Below, piece after piece: positions 8,014 through 16,672 of a stretch of 64,000 nucleotides of DNA (position 1 is the stretch's first letter; each line of letters opens with the position of its first letter). The stretch comes from Anaerobacillus alkaliphilus (GTDB lineage: Bacteria > Bacillota > Bacilli > Bacillales > Anaerobacillaceae): NCBI RefSeq assembly GCF_004116265.1, contig NZ_QOUX01000026.1, forward strand, positions 62,001-126,000. Direction: 5' to 3'. The notes beneath the pieces are model-generated. The model was not told where the DNA came from and made no database searches. It worked only from the letters and a program-made list of their open reading frames with translations. The position numbers and the translations under genes are program-made.

Positions 8014-8565
8014 TTACTCTGCTTTCATTGTATATTCAATAAATCTCTGTCTTCTCTCGTCTAAGCTTTCTGGAAAATAATTTAGTAGAATTGTTGTGTC
8101 TAAAAAAGGCGGGGGATCAATATCTGAATTTGTATAGTAGTACATGCTGCTGTAAGGATAGAGCTCTGGAGACGTCACCATTTTTGCTTTCAACGGATTT
8201 TGGTGTATGTATCTGCTGACTTCCAGCATACCTAATGGATCAGAAATGATATCTGAAAAAAAACGTTTTTCAAATACGTGCCCGGTTAACCCGTATTTGG
8301 TATTAAAATAATTTGCATAACGTTTATTGAGTAAGGACATGATTTTTGAGATAGATTCTTCTGTGGAGCGGACCTGTAAGTGAAAGTGGTTAGTCATTAA
8401 ACAGTAGGATACAAGTTGTAGGGGATATTTTTCATATATTTCTGTGAGGATATAAAAAAACTCATGAAAATCATTTTCTTCATAAAAAAGTGGATCACGC
8501 CGGTTACCTCGACAAACCACATGGAAAAAATAATCTGGAAGCCAAATACGCTTTGCTCTACCCAT
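8014..8565 (-). CDS. REP-associated tyrosine transposase (RAYT, Y1_Tnp/TnpA-REP family)
   Basis: A 183-aa HUH single-strand endonuclease-like protein. The HUH motif is in YCLMTNHFHLQV (about residues 60-71), with a typical N-terminal FFHVVCRGNRRDPLFYEEND and the conserved RYIHQNPLKAKMV near residue 120. RAYTs are stationary single-copy genes linked to proliferation of short palindromic REP repeats. REP-like copies sit at 7247, 8805 and 8883, with many more through the window, which supports that role here. The start is the ATG of MGRAKRIW with AGGTGG eight bases upstream. It lacks the terminal repeats of an autonomous IS. Confidence 0.88.
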   Translation of the reverse strand: MGRAKRIWLPDYFFHVVCRGNRRDPLFYEENDFHEFFYILTEIYEKYPLQLVSYCLMTNHFHLQVRSTEESISKIMSLLNKRYANYFNTKYGLTGHVFEKRFFSDIISDPLGMLEVSRYIHQNPLKAKMVTSPELYPYSSMYYYTNSDIDPPPFLDTTILLNYFPESLDERRQRFIEYTMKAE

Positions 8566-8804
8566 CGTAACTACCACCTAACTTCCGTAATACAAGCATT
8601 TTCTGGATAGAAATTCTATTTACTTTTGCAAACAACAAATACACCTCCTAGTGAAATGAAATATTGATAGGGTTAACAAACAGTAATAAATAAAAGGTAA
8701 ATTATAGAAAATGAAGGCTGAGGAAATAAGAAGAATAAGCGGGAATAGATATCTTGCTACTATTATAAGAATATAAGTTATAGGCTGTCAAACACTAATA
8801 TCAC

Positions 8805-8842
8805 CGACAAATTTCGAGTAATTTCGGGTAGTGACAGGCACC
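8805..8842 (+). repeat. REP-like repeat, family 1 (variant)
   Basis: CGACAAATTTCGAGTAATTTCGGG then TAGTGACAGGCACC, with an internal partial duplication of the ATTTCG segment. Core GTGCCTGTCAC is intact and empty. Confidence 0.85.
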
Positions 8843-8882
8843 AAAACAAGGTAGCCTTAACGGCTACCTTTAGTACTTACTA

Positions 8883-8912
8883 TTCGACATATTACGGGTG
8901 GTGACAGGCACC
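8883..8912 (+). repeat. REP-like repeat, family 1 (unoccupied)
   Basis: TTCGACATATTACGGG then TGGTGACAGGCACC. It forms a direct pair with the copy at 8805, the two separated by a short hairpin (GGTAGCC/GGCTACC). Confidence 0.88.
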
Positions 8913-8913
8913 A

Positions 8914-9336
8914 TTATTTCCTCACCGTTATGCTTTGGTCGTCGCTTTTATAGTCAACCTTTGCCTTTAATTGCTCAGATATGAAACGCAATGGAACGAA
9001 AGTGCGGCCATTCTTTATTTCTGGAGCCGCCTCTATCTTAGTTGCTACACCATTTACAGATACAGTCGTGCTTCCTGGAGTTAATACGATTGTTTTTCCC
9101 TCTGTATAAACAGTGATCTTATTCGTTTTCTTATCCCAACGAACGTTGGTCCCAAGATTTTCACTCACAAAACGAAGTGGCACTAACGTTCGGCCGTTTT
9201 TTAGATACGAAGGGTCCGATAGTAGACTAGCATTTCCATTTGCGATGACTTTGGAATTATTTACAAACATGACTATCTTGTTCTCATAATTTGATATCTT
9301 TGAGTATTCAACATAAACCCCTTTTGCTCTTAAGGA
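8914..9336 (-). pseudogene. Copper-amine-oxidase N-terminal-like domain, cut off from the LRR gene
   Basis: Encodes a Cu_amine_oxidN1-type module of two similar halves (NGRTLVPLRFVSE and NGRTFVPLRFISE), usually found on secreted Gram-positive proteins. A free ATG exists at 9270, but the domain begins a few residues earlier. The reading frame continues back without a stop through 22 codons to the TAA that ends the upstream LRR gene, in the same frame. The likely history is one secreted LRR-CuAO protein broken by a nonsense mutation (TAA at 9337-9339). The distal part has no signal peptide of its own, so it is probably non-functional unless the stop is read through. Confidence 0.7.
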
Positions 9337-10587
9337 TTAAATGGTTGCTACAGCTTCTTTTCCGGTTAGATGGTTGTCACGAATTTCCACTCTTGTTAAG
9401 CTCGCTATAGATGTTAGTGCACTTATATCAAATAGGTGGTTGTGTCTTAAGTCTAAGTTCTGTAGCTGCTGTAAAGTCTTTAATGGTGCAGTCGTATAAA
9501 TTTGGTTTTTTGAAAGATTTAAGTACGTTAGTTTAGAAAGACTTGATAACCCATCAATATTAGAAATCTTATTTTCCGCTAGATAGAGAGACTCTAAAGA
9601 TGTTAACTTAGATAGAGGTCCGATATCTTCAACCTGGGTGTTTCTCAAGTACAAGGACTTTAGGTTTTTTAAACCTTCTAAATTCCTAAGATCAACAGGG
9701 CGTTTTGTATCATCTATCCCCAACCTTTTTAATTGGACAAGCCCTTTTAAAAAGGAAAAATCAATAATTTCCGTTGAAGCAAGATCTAGACTTTCAAGTC
9801 TTCTCAAGTGTTGTAAGGCAGACCCATCAGATAGTAAATTGTACGATAAAGAGAGTTTCTTTAGTTTCGTCAAAGCTTCCAGTGGTTGAGCTCCTCCACT
9901 GATTTGATTACCCATTAGGTATAAAAATTCTAAATTCGTGAGCTTTTGTAACGGTGTAATATTACGAATTTCATTTGACAAAAGGTTTAAGTTTTTCAGT
10001 CTTGTTAGCCCATCTATTGGTGAAATATCAGCAATCTTATTACTTCCTAATTCTAAAATTTCCAAATTCGTTAGACCTTTCAACGGGGTGATATCCGTTA
10101 TTCGGTTCGAAGGCAACCTAAGTACTTTTAGTTGAGGAAGGCTTTTTAATGCTCTTAAATCTTTTATTGAATTGTCGCTAATTTCTATAGTAGTTAATTT
10201 AGATAGATTTGCTAATGGGGATAGATCAGAAATATCATGGTACTGATCAATTACCAGCGTTTCTAAATTTACTAAGTACTCAATTCCCTTTATACTTTTT
10301 ATTTGTTCCGGCTCTATGTGATGAGTGGTGAATTCTGCACCTAAATAGGCTAACAAATCACTTGTGTTAATTTCAGTCACTTTTTCAACATCAGATTGTC
10401 TAACGACTCCTGACGGTTTATTTATGTAATACCGAACTACCTTTTCAAATACACGATCCTCGAAAACAATTGTCGGCTGTTGTTCGGCTTTTGTTATCTG
10501 AATGTTTACTTCTGTGGCTGCTTCTGTAGGCACACTACTGAAGGCAGCTAGAAAAGCTAAAGAAATACTCATTATAATTTTTTTCAT
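9337..10587 (-). CDS. Secreted leucine-rich-repeat (internalin-like) protein
   Basis: A 416-aa protein with a signal peptide (KKIIMSISLAFLAAFSS) cleaved near TEA-ATE. The start is the second ATG, preceded by GGGAGTGA. A short N-terminal helical domain (residues 30-90) is followed by about 13 leucine-rich repeats of the 22-residue SDS22/internalin type (LTNLEFLYLMGNQIS style). These would form a curved protein-binding surface outside the cell. The protein ends abruptly inside the last repeat region (GKEAVATI, then TAA). An in-frame CuAO-like domain continues after the stop, so this is probably the N-terminal portion of a longer protein. There is no LPXTG anchor. Confidence 0.85.
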   Translation of the reverse strand: MKKIIMSISLAFLAAFSSVPTEAATEVNIQITKAEQQPTIVFEDRVFEKVVRYYINKPSGVVRQSDVEKVTEINTSDLLAYLGAEFTTHHIEPEQIKSIKGIEYLVNLETLVIDQYHDISDLSPLANLSKLTTIEISDNSIKDLRALKSLPQLKVLRLPSNRITDITPLKGLTNLEILELGSNKIADISPIDGLTRLKNLNLLSNEIRNITPLQKLTNLEFLYLMGNQISGGAQPLEALTKLKKLSLSYNLLSDGSALQHLRRLESLDLASTEIIDFSFLKGLVQLKRLGIDDTKRPVDLRNLEGLKNLKSLYLRNTQVEDIGPLSKLTSLESLYLAENKISNIDGLSSLSKLTYLNLSKNQIYTTAPLKTLQQLQNLDLRHNHLFDISALTSIASLTRVEIRDNHLTGKEAVATI

Positions 10588-10787
10588 CTTAATCACTCCC
10601 ATGTTGTCTCTTAATGACCAATAACTTCTACACTAGTAAAATAAAGTGAATAAATCACTAGTTAGTATCTTATCACTATAAGAAATAAAAGAGAATTTAA
10701 TATTGGAGAGGGAGAGTTAAATAAACAAAAAGTACCAACCAGCCTACTTGAGGGTCCGGTTAATACTATATTCGTACACTACCTCTT

Positions 10788-10833
10788 ATGAAACATACCG
10801 TGAAACAAGATTTTTCGGGTAGTGACAGGCACC
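10788..10833 (+). repeat. REP-like repeat, family 1, with alternative 5' part
   Basis: ATGAAACATACCGTGAAACAAGATTTTTCGGG then TAGTGACAGGCACC. The usual TTCGACAAAT is replaced by a GTGAAACAAGAT segment, which also occurs at 12458 and, inverted, right of IS copy 1. Core intact and empty. Confidence 0.85.
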
Positions 10834-10965
10834 AATTACTACATTTAATATTGCACAATTTACGACAAAGTTCTGCTATAATTACACTATACTTACAAAA
10901 TGTTACATATTTACTACTAATATATTATTCAAGCAATCTTTATATTTGGGATCGAAAGGTGTAGT

Positions 10966-12354
10966 ATGTCTTTTCTTAAAAATGTCTTCAATATCTTAAC
11001 TGATAAAAGAGAAATAACAGAACCTGTAGTCTATAAAGAGTTTAATGATAAGTCTAATTTGGTAACAAATTTAACTCGGTTAGCAGAAATTAAAAATCCA
11101 AACGTTGATATAAAAAAAGTAGAAAGTCATTTGAAGTTATTTTCCATAGGTCAAGCTGGAGAAAAAAACGTTCTTTATGAACTGCAAAATTCAATGTTAC
11201 CATTTATTGTGTTACACGATGTATACGTTGAGTTTGAGAGTTATAATGCTCAACTAGATTTTATAATTATCACACATAAGTTTATTATGGTTCTCGAAGT
11301 TAAAAAGCTATTTGGTGATATACACGTTACTGATAAAGGCGAATTTCAAAGAGTGATTAGAAAGAATAATAGGGTCGTTAATAAAGAGGGTATGTATAGC
11401 CCAATAAATCAAGTGGAAAGACACGTAGCAATTCTTGAGAAGCTCCTTAAAGATAAAGGAGTTATAGAGCGTTGCCCAATAAAATATTCTGTTACTTTTG
11501 CAAACCCTAAAACGATTTTGGATATTTCTAAAAACGCACCAGCAAATATACAATCTTCTGTAATTCGTCATGACCAAATCAAAGTTTTCATAAAAAATGA
11601 ATTAGAGAAAAAATCACCCGTGTTTATGTTAGATCACCAAGTCTATGAAATAGCTAATACAATTCTAAAATACAGTAAAGAAAAACCATTTAACATTGAG
11701 GATTATACATTAGACTTACCTCAGAAATCGCATAATGATCTAACAAGTGATACAGCTAATGAAAGCAGAGGCAATACTAATACTAATACTAATACTAATA
11801 CTAATAATGATGCTGTTTTAAAAACATCACTAACCGATTTTCGTTTAAGACGTTCTAGGGAACTTAAGGTAAAACCGTACTATATCTTTACCAATAAAAT
11901 ATTAGATTGTCTCCTAGAGAAGAGACCTCTAACACTAAATCAACTTTTAGAGATTGAAGGTTTTGGACACAAAAAAGTAGAAGAGTTTGGGGAGGATATA
12001 TTATTTATTATTAAAGATAATTATCCGGAAGATAACTTACCAGTTAGCCAATCGACTGGAGACTCGAAGGACAAAGATACTTCGACTAAAATGGAGTCAA
12101 AAGTTCCCTCAAAGTCAGGGAATCTAACTGTTGAAGAAATAAGGTTAGCTTTAACTGCTTTTAGAACCAGTCGTTCAAAAGAGATAAATGTTAAGCCCTA
12201 CTACATCTTTAACAATAATACTTTAGAAGCCATTCTTGAAAAGAAGCCTGGATCTATTAATGAGCTATTAAGAATAGAGGGCTTTGGACCAAAGAAAGCT
12301 GAAGAATTCGGACAAGAAATCTTAGACATTATACTAAATAGTAACAAACTTTAA
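10966..12354 (+). CDS. NERD-domain protein with two HRDC-like domains
   Basis: A 462-aa protein likely to act on nucleic acid. Residues about 60-180 form a NERD (nuclease-related) domain: GQAGEKN, the acidic AQLDFIII and LEVKK are compatible with a PD-(D/E)XK-like core. Two HRDC-like helical domains follow: about 285-355 (DFRLRRSRELKVKPYYIF, IEGFGHKKVEEFG) and about 395-460 (AFRTSRSKEINVKPYYIF, IEGFGPKKAEEFG). They are near duplicates of each other. Low-complexity linkers separate the domains, one of them an (Asn-Thr)n run. HRDC domains bind DNA in RecQ helicases and RNase D. A role in DNA repair or defence is plausible but unproven. Monocistronic, with its own terminator. Confidence 0.85.
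   Translation: MSFLKNVFNILTDKREITEPVVYKEFNDKSNLVTNLTRLAEIKNPNVDIKKVESHLKLFSIGQAGEKNVLYELQNSMLPFIVLHDVYVEFESYNAQLDFIIITHKFIMVLEVKKLFGDIHVTDKGEFQRVIRKNNRVVNKEGMYSPINQVERHVAILEKLLKDKGVIERCPIKYSVTFANPKTILDISKNAPANIQSSVIRHDQIKVFIKNELEKKSPVFMLDHQVYEIANTILKYSKEKPFNIEDYTLDLPQKSHNDLTSDTANESRGNTNTNTNTNTNNDAVLKTSLTDFRLRRSRELKVKPYYIFTNKILDCLLEKRPLTLNQLLEIEGFGHKKVEEFGEDILFIIKDNYPEDNLPVSQSTGDSKDKDTSTKMESKVPSKSGNLTVEEIRLALTAFRTSRSKEINVKPYYIFNNNTLEAILEKKPGSINELLRIEGFGPKKAEEFGQEILDIILNSNKL
11773..11808 (+). repeat. In-frame hexanucleotide tandem repeat
   Basis: Five units of AATACT followed by AATAAT, encoding (Asn-Thr)5-Asn-Asn in the linker between the NERD and first HRDC domain. Slippage by one unit would keep the frame and change linker length by two residues. 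Confidence 0.9.
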
Positions 12355-12359
12355 CCAAA

Positions 12360-12402
12360 AGAAGGACTGTAGAATAAAATTCTACAGTCCTTCTTTTATT
12401 TT
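12360..12402 (+). terminator. Intrinsic terminator of the NERD-HRDC gene
   Basis: GAAGGACTGTAGAA pairs with TTCTACAGTCCTTC across a 4-5 base loop, followed by TTTTATTTT. Confidence 0.9.
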
Positions 12403-12457
12403 GTTAAAACATCTCCCCCCGAAGTGGGGGCAGGTTTAGGGTCTGACCACCGTACTC

Positions 12458-12504
12458 TATGAAACATACCGTGAAACAAGATTTTCCGGGTGGTGACAGG
12501 CACC
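12458..12504 (+). repeat. REP-like repeat, family 1, with alternative 5' part
   Basis: TATGAAACATACCGTGAAACAAGATTTTCCGGG then TGGTGACAGGCACC, followed by a short duplication (CAGGCACCTAAA). It lies just 3' of the YjcZ-like gene and after a GGTCTGACC motif, another frequent intergenic string here. Confidence 0.85.
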
Positions 12505-12520
12505 TAAACAGGCACCTAAA

Positions 12521-12736
12521 CTAAACTGCGTAACTAGTTCCAATAATCACTAATAGAATGAACAACACTAGAATTAACAGAAAACCGCTGCCGCCATGAG
12601 TAGGTGCAGGTGCAGCACATCCATAACCATAAGCCATTGGAGCACCATAATGCGGCATAGTATCCATTGCTCCAGCCACCATTGTAGGTGGTACATTGGC
12701 TCCAGCCATCATATTAGGGGGTAAGTTAGCATACAT
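12521..12736 (-). CDS. YjcZ-family sporulation-type small membrane peptide
   Basis: A 71-aa protein. An N-terminal Pro/Met/Ala/Gly-rich part with AYGYGCAAPAP is followed by GGSGFLLILVLFILLVIIGTS. This is the GGxGF-hydrophobic-helix signature of YjcZ/YosA-type small sporulation proteins of Bacillus. A strong GGAAG-type ribosome binding site precedes the ATG. It is longer than the usual 30-50 residues because of the N-terminal extension. A single membrane helix is expected, probably in the forespore or coat layers. The next gene upstream on the same strand is the spore-coat transglutaminase, consistent with a spore role. Confidence 0.8.
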   Translation of the reverse strand: MYANLPPNMMAGANVPPTMVAGAMDTMPHYGAPMAYGYGCAAPAPTHGGSGFLLILVLFILLVIIGTSYAV

Positions 12737-12915
12737 ATTCTCAACTTCCTTTCGGGTGGGTTAGTTTATTTCACTACATTATACTCACCTATCTGGAATA
12801 TGAACCTGTCTCCCTGATAAATGGGTGGATGTCACCGTTTTTCATGCTTACTAGTATCGATGCACTCTCTAACACTCAAGGTATATAAGATCGGAGCCTA
12901 TATCCTATATAAACC

Positions 12916-13752
12916 TTAGTAATTATTTAAGAAAAACCGATACTTAATACTGGAGATGGAACAAAGATTATGGTGTATGACAATTTTATGCGCTTTATAG
13001 TTGTTACGGTTACCACTTGAAGCAAAAACCTTCTGCACCGTTGTAGGAGAAATTCTTGTAATTAGATTTTCTATGTAGGCAGATTGCCTACTCTCTGGAT
13101 GTCTTTGTGAATTTAAAAATTCTATCACCTGTTCAGCAGTCATAATACCAAACCCATGACCAAAGAACGTTCCATCGCTCAACACGACAGCGTTTAGTCC
13201 TCGATACCATGGTGCATACGGATGATATTCAGGATTATTAAAATACACAACATCTCCTGGCACATAATTGTCTGCATTAAAGTAGTGATATTCTAAGTCA
13301 GGATCTGTATGCCAACTGTATAAATAGATATTTTGAAAATTATAATCGAAACGTTCTCTCCCGATACTTTTTAAGATGGCCTGATAATAGATAATGATGA
13401 TTGCCGTTGCGCACTCAAATCCATACAGTTGCCCGTTTCGATTAATATCTAAAATCGCATCAGATGGTCGCACACCTTGCCGCAACAAAAATCCTCCAGC
13501 ACTCGTCAAATTCCAGTATGTAGGATTACAACGAGCATTTTCAAAAATCGTAAATGCCGCATGACTCTCACTCATCTCCTTAGCGCTTTCCATGATATTT
13601 TTTCTAAGGTTAATTTCAAATCTAAGCTCATTCATGGAAAGATAGGTAAACAATTCAGGAGAATCATGCATTTGTTGAATGATTACTCCTTCTACCTCGC
13701 CAAAGTCCATCGTACTTTCTAGTGAAAACGGCCTGCCAGCTACTTGTATCAT
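12916..13752 (-). CDS. tgl: Protein-glutamine gamma-glutamyltransferase (spore coat transglutaminase)
   Basis: Tgl cross-links spore coat proteins through glutamyl-lysyl isopeptide bonds during late sporulation. The sequence shows GQLYGFECATAIIIIYY with the catalytic Cys preceded by Glu (Cys116/Glu115 in Bacillus subtilis Tgl), the downstream PGDVVYFNNPEYHP segment and GLNAVVLSDGTFFGHGFGI. The start is the ATG of MIQVAGRPFS with GGGG six bases upstream, matching the usual MIIVSG start. At about 278 aa it is longer than the 245-aa B. subtilis enzyme. The last 30 residues (from GNRNNYKAHK) resemble nothing known to me and may be an added tail. Confidence 0.92.
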   Translation of the reverse strand: MIQVAGRPFSLESTMDFGEVEGVIIQQMHDSPELFTYLSMNELRFEINLRKNIMESAKEMSESHAAFTIFENARCNPTYWNLTSAGGFLLRQGVRPSDAILDINRNGQLYGFECATAIIIIYYQAILKSIGRERFDYNFQNIYLYSWHTDPDLEYHYFNADNYVPGDVVYFNNPEYHPYAPWYRGLNAVVLSDGTFFGHGFGIMTAEQVIEFLNSQRHPESRQSAYIENLITRISPTTVQKVFASSGNRNNYKAHKIVIHHNLCSISSIKYRFFLNNY

Positions 13753-13960
13753 GTCATTCCCCATTTCCTTTAATTCGAAGATGGCTTCTTCGACAAATAT
13801 GTTCCCTAACGCTTTGGCAACTATATTTAAATTTATATGTTAAAGAGGTGGATTACTTGCTAATGAGTTTTACTGAAAGAGCATGGGATGAACTGTCCCC
13901 ATGCTTCCAAGATTTTTCGAGATGTACAGTGACATAAATTAAATTGTCAACTAAATTCAT

Positions 13961-13984
13961 TCTACAAATACCGGGGAGTGACAG
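13961..13984 (+). repeat. REP-like repeat, family 1, left half (interrupted by IS copy 2)
   Basis: TCTACAAATACCGGGGAGTGACAG, with the missing GGCACC found at 15823-15828 on the other side of the IS. It differs from consensus beyond the GTGACAG core, so only the core is conserved among occupied sites. Confidence 0.85.
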
Positions 13985-14132
13985 CGTATAATGCTTTAAA
14001 GGTCAAGTAGATCTTTTCCCCTTAAAGAGGCGGACTTAAATAAGCCTTCGTTTTCCATTTTTTTCAAGACTCAACTATCACAGAATTATATCATAGAATG
14101 TCTCTAGAACGTGAAAGGATCTTGCATTTTCA

Positions 14133-14266
14133 TCCTATAGGGATACCACCTAGTTATTTAAGCTTTGTCTTCACGTATTATTCGTATTTATAGGACAAGA
14201 TCCATAACGCTGTCACGCGAGGTCAATATTGCCTCAGGCACAAAATTCGATGTGATCTGACGTCCT
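14133..14266 (-). ncRNA. Candidate bridge/seek RNA, IS copy 2
   Basis: Same sequence as 4004-4137. The target-matching loop carries GTGCCT and GTGACAG, and the second loop resembles the element's own ends. Confidence 0.7.
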
Positions 14267-14323
14267 AGGGACACTCTATTTATCAATGTTTCTTACTATA
14301 TTTACTTACACTTTGGTTGTAAT

Positions 14324-15715
14324 CTATACTGCAAAGTATCTTGTGTAAAAGCGTTTAACATGTTGGGCTTTAAGTTTCTTGGTCAATTCAGCTAGTAAAG
14401 TATAATCTGCTTCTTCTGATTGATACATTGTTTGTTTACGAATCATGGCAAAGGCTAAACGGATCATGCGATTTCCTAAGGCTATATACGCTTGTCTTGC
14501 ATATTTGCCTCTATCTCTCATTTCTTGATATTGTTTCTTCATCTTTGGATTGTGCATGGCAAGTGACTTTCCTATTTGATACACACTATTTCTAAATGTA
14601 CGCCTTCCTTCTCGAGAGATACAATGATAAGTCGGATTTCGACCGCCAGATTGCACTACAATAGGATTCGTGCCTGCCATTTTAATTAACTGTCCTGCAT
14701 GGTCAAAATCCGATATATCACCCATTTCGCCATACAATTCCGCACCAGTCACTAGTCCAACTCCTGGTACAGTTAACAAGACAGCACCTTCTGTTTCAAT
14801 GAATAAACTAGCAATCTTCTGTTCCATTTCATCAATCTGTTGATTTACTAGTTCCAGCCGATCTAGCTTATGAACAAGTAAAAAGTGATCAATTTCTAAC
14901 TCTTCCTTTGGTCTTGAGATGGAATTACTTGCGAATTCTAAAAGTAATTGTATAGAAGAATCGCGTATCTTAAGGTTTTCTTTAATCGATATCTCTCTTA
15001 ATCCATCAACACCTAGGTTAATGATATCGCTAGGGTGTATAAAATGACGCATCAAATAGCGGCCAGCCTTCCCAAAAAGTTTCTCAAAGGGTTGAACATG
15101 AACTCGTTTACCATCTCTCCATATACTCATTCCTTGAAATTCTCGAAATATATGATCAATATGAACTCTTATTTCGTTTTGGAGAGCTGTCTTTTCCTGG
15201 ACGATTGTGCGTCGAGCTCTTGTGAGCTTTTGAAGCTCATGCACAGATCCTGAAGGTAGTTCACTACTTGTTCCACGACCGTTTATCACTGATTGTGTAA
15301 TAGCTAATAGATCAAGGTTGTCAGTTTTAGAGCGGTTTAATAGTGCTTTTCTCTCTTCAGATGTAGTAGCTGCGTTTATTATTCGAACATAGTAACTATT
15401 CCCTTGCCAATGACGAACTAGGTCCTCATAATAGTGTCCCGTCGTTTCAATACCAATAACTATGGACTGTTTCCCAGTCTCTTGACTTACCTTTTCAATT
15501 TGACTGATGAGTTGATTATGACCAGTTAAAGAAGCATCAAACTCGAAGGGTTTCTTTAGGATCTCCCCATAAAAAGTACAAATCATAGCTTTATGCGTAT
15601 ATTTAGCAGCATCTACCGCTACTATTAAAATATTTTCCAAGCCAGCTGTTTGAAGAAACTTAGCCCATCGACTTCCCTTTTTTCCTTGAATATGGTTCAA
15701 TAATGTGTATACCAT
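14324..15715 (-). CDS. IS110-family transposase, copy 2
   Basis: 463 aa, protein identical to the copy at 2555-3946, with intact DEDD residues and C-terminal VVQSGGR serine. No frameshift or stop, so it should be active. Confidence 0.96.
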   Translation of the reverse strand: MVYTLLNHIQGKKGSRWAKFLQTAGLENILIVAVDAAKYTHKAMICTFYGEILKKPFEFDASLTGHNQLISQIEKVSQETGKQSIVIGIETTGHYYEDLVRHWQGNSYYVRIINAATTSEERKALLNRSKTDNLDLLAITQSVINGRGTSSELPSGSVHELQKLTRARRTIVQEKTALQNEIRVHIDHIFREFQGMSIWRDGKRVHVQPFEKLFGKAGRYLMRHFIHPSDIINLGVDGLREISIKENLKIRDSSIQLLLEFASNSISRPKEELEIDHFLLVHKLDRLELVNQQIDEMEQKIASLFIETEGAVLLTVPGVGLVTGAELYGEMGDISDFDHAGQLIKMAGTNPIVVQSGGRNPTYHCISREGRRTFRNSVYQIGKSLAMHNPKMKKQYQEMRDRGKYARQAYIALGNRMIRLAFAMIRKQTMYQSEEADYTLLAELTKKLKAQHVKRFYTRYFAV

Positions 15716-15841
15716 CGTTTCATCTCCTTGTGGTGAGGGGTTTTGGAAGTTCTGTGATAGGTCCTTCCATTGTACATGAAAACGATGGTATTTTTTATTT
15801 AGCCCAACTATTTATTATACTAGGCACCAGATTTACCAGAT

Positions 15842-16435
15842 CTATATCTCATTTTTAACATTTAGAATTTTCATAGCTTTTTCTCGATGATCTAATAAAT
15901 CTAACCACCATGCACGAAACAATGCATGCTTTAAATTTTTTCTTGTTATATAACTCATAGGTTTATCCTGCTTTAAGTAAGTTCGAAGAACACGAGAATG
16001 GGGACAAATTGCCAGTGCAATTTCAATTAAAACCTCGTCTGGTTGACCTTCAAGGAGCGAACCAAACGATTTCTTAGGCTTACCATTTAAAAATTCTCGG
16101 ATAGCTTTTGCTATTCGTAACTCAGCTATATTTCGAATTTGCGCAGCACGAGAACTGGAAATTCCAAATTGTTCTCCCATTTGATCAAGTGTTAACTTCT
16201 CACCTTTCAATCTATACTGAAAATCTAGTATCGTTTTTTCTCGTTCATTTAAACAGTCTCTATAATGAAGATAAACCTGAATAAACCTCTTGTATTCTTC
16301 TGAAGTTGGTTCCTTAAGAAAAGGGTAGTAAGGCTTTAATTTACCAATCTTAGGTTTATAAGATGGACCATAAATTGAACCTATCATATCTAAATAAAAA
16401 AGCATATCTTCTTTGGTAATCTCTATTTCCCCCAT
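15842..16435 (-). CDS. Sigma-70 region-4-like regulator
   Basis: A protein of about 197 aa; the start is the ATG of MGEIEITKED with AGAGGTGG upstream. Residues about 65-125 resemble sigma-70 region 4: LNEREKTILDFQYRL, LTLDQMGEQFGISSSRAAQI and RIAKAIREFL give the helix-turn-helix. A typical region 2 is not visible, so it is not a full sigma factor; it may be an RsoA-like partial sigma or an unrelated HTH regulator. The C-terminal part (residues 140-197) is helical and unassigned. Its 3' end lies 18 bases from IS copy 2. Target genes are unknown. Confidence 0.65.
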   Translation of the reverse strand: MGEIEITKEDMLFYLDMIGSIYGPSYKPKIGKLKPYYPFLKEPTSEEYKRFIQVYLHYRDCLNEREKTILDFQYRLKGEKLTLDQMGEQFGISSSRAAQIRNIAELRIAKAIREFLNGKPKKSFGSLLEGQPDEVLIEIALAICPHSRVLRTYLKQDKPMSYITRKNLKHALFRAWWLDLLDHREKAMKILNVKNEI

Positions 16436-16672
16436 AAAAATACCACCTCTGCTTAAAAAGTATATTACGATATGCATAAATATTTTAGCATAGTTTATTT
16501 AATCTTCAGCCAACTTTCAAATCCCGCTGCCTTCACTTTCTTAAATACTATCGACTTATAGGAGAAGGCCCACCTGCATCACGTAAAATACAAAATGGCT
16601 TGAATATAATGCTTAAAGAGGAAGTTTCCTGCTTTACCTTCATTCTAAGCAAATCAGTAACTTCCCAAAATT

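Larger units (their letters stand above)
13983..15821 (-). mobile_element. IS110-family insertion sequence, copy 2
   Basis: Same 1,839-bp element as copy 1, on the minus strand, bounded by AG (CT on the element strand) at 13983-13984 and 15822-15823. It sits in a family-1 repeat at the same base and in the same relative orientation as the other three copies. It lies 18 bases from the 3' end of the sigma-like gene. Confidence 0.95.
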
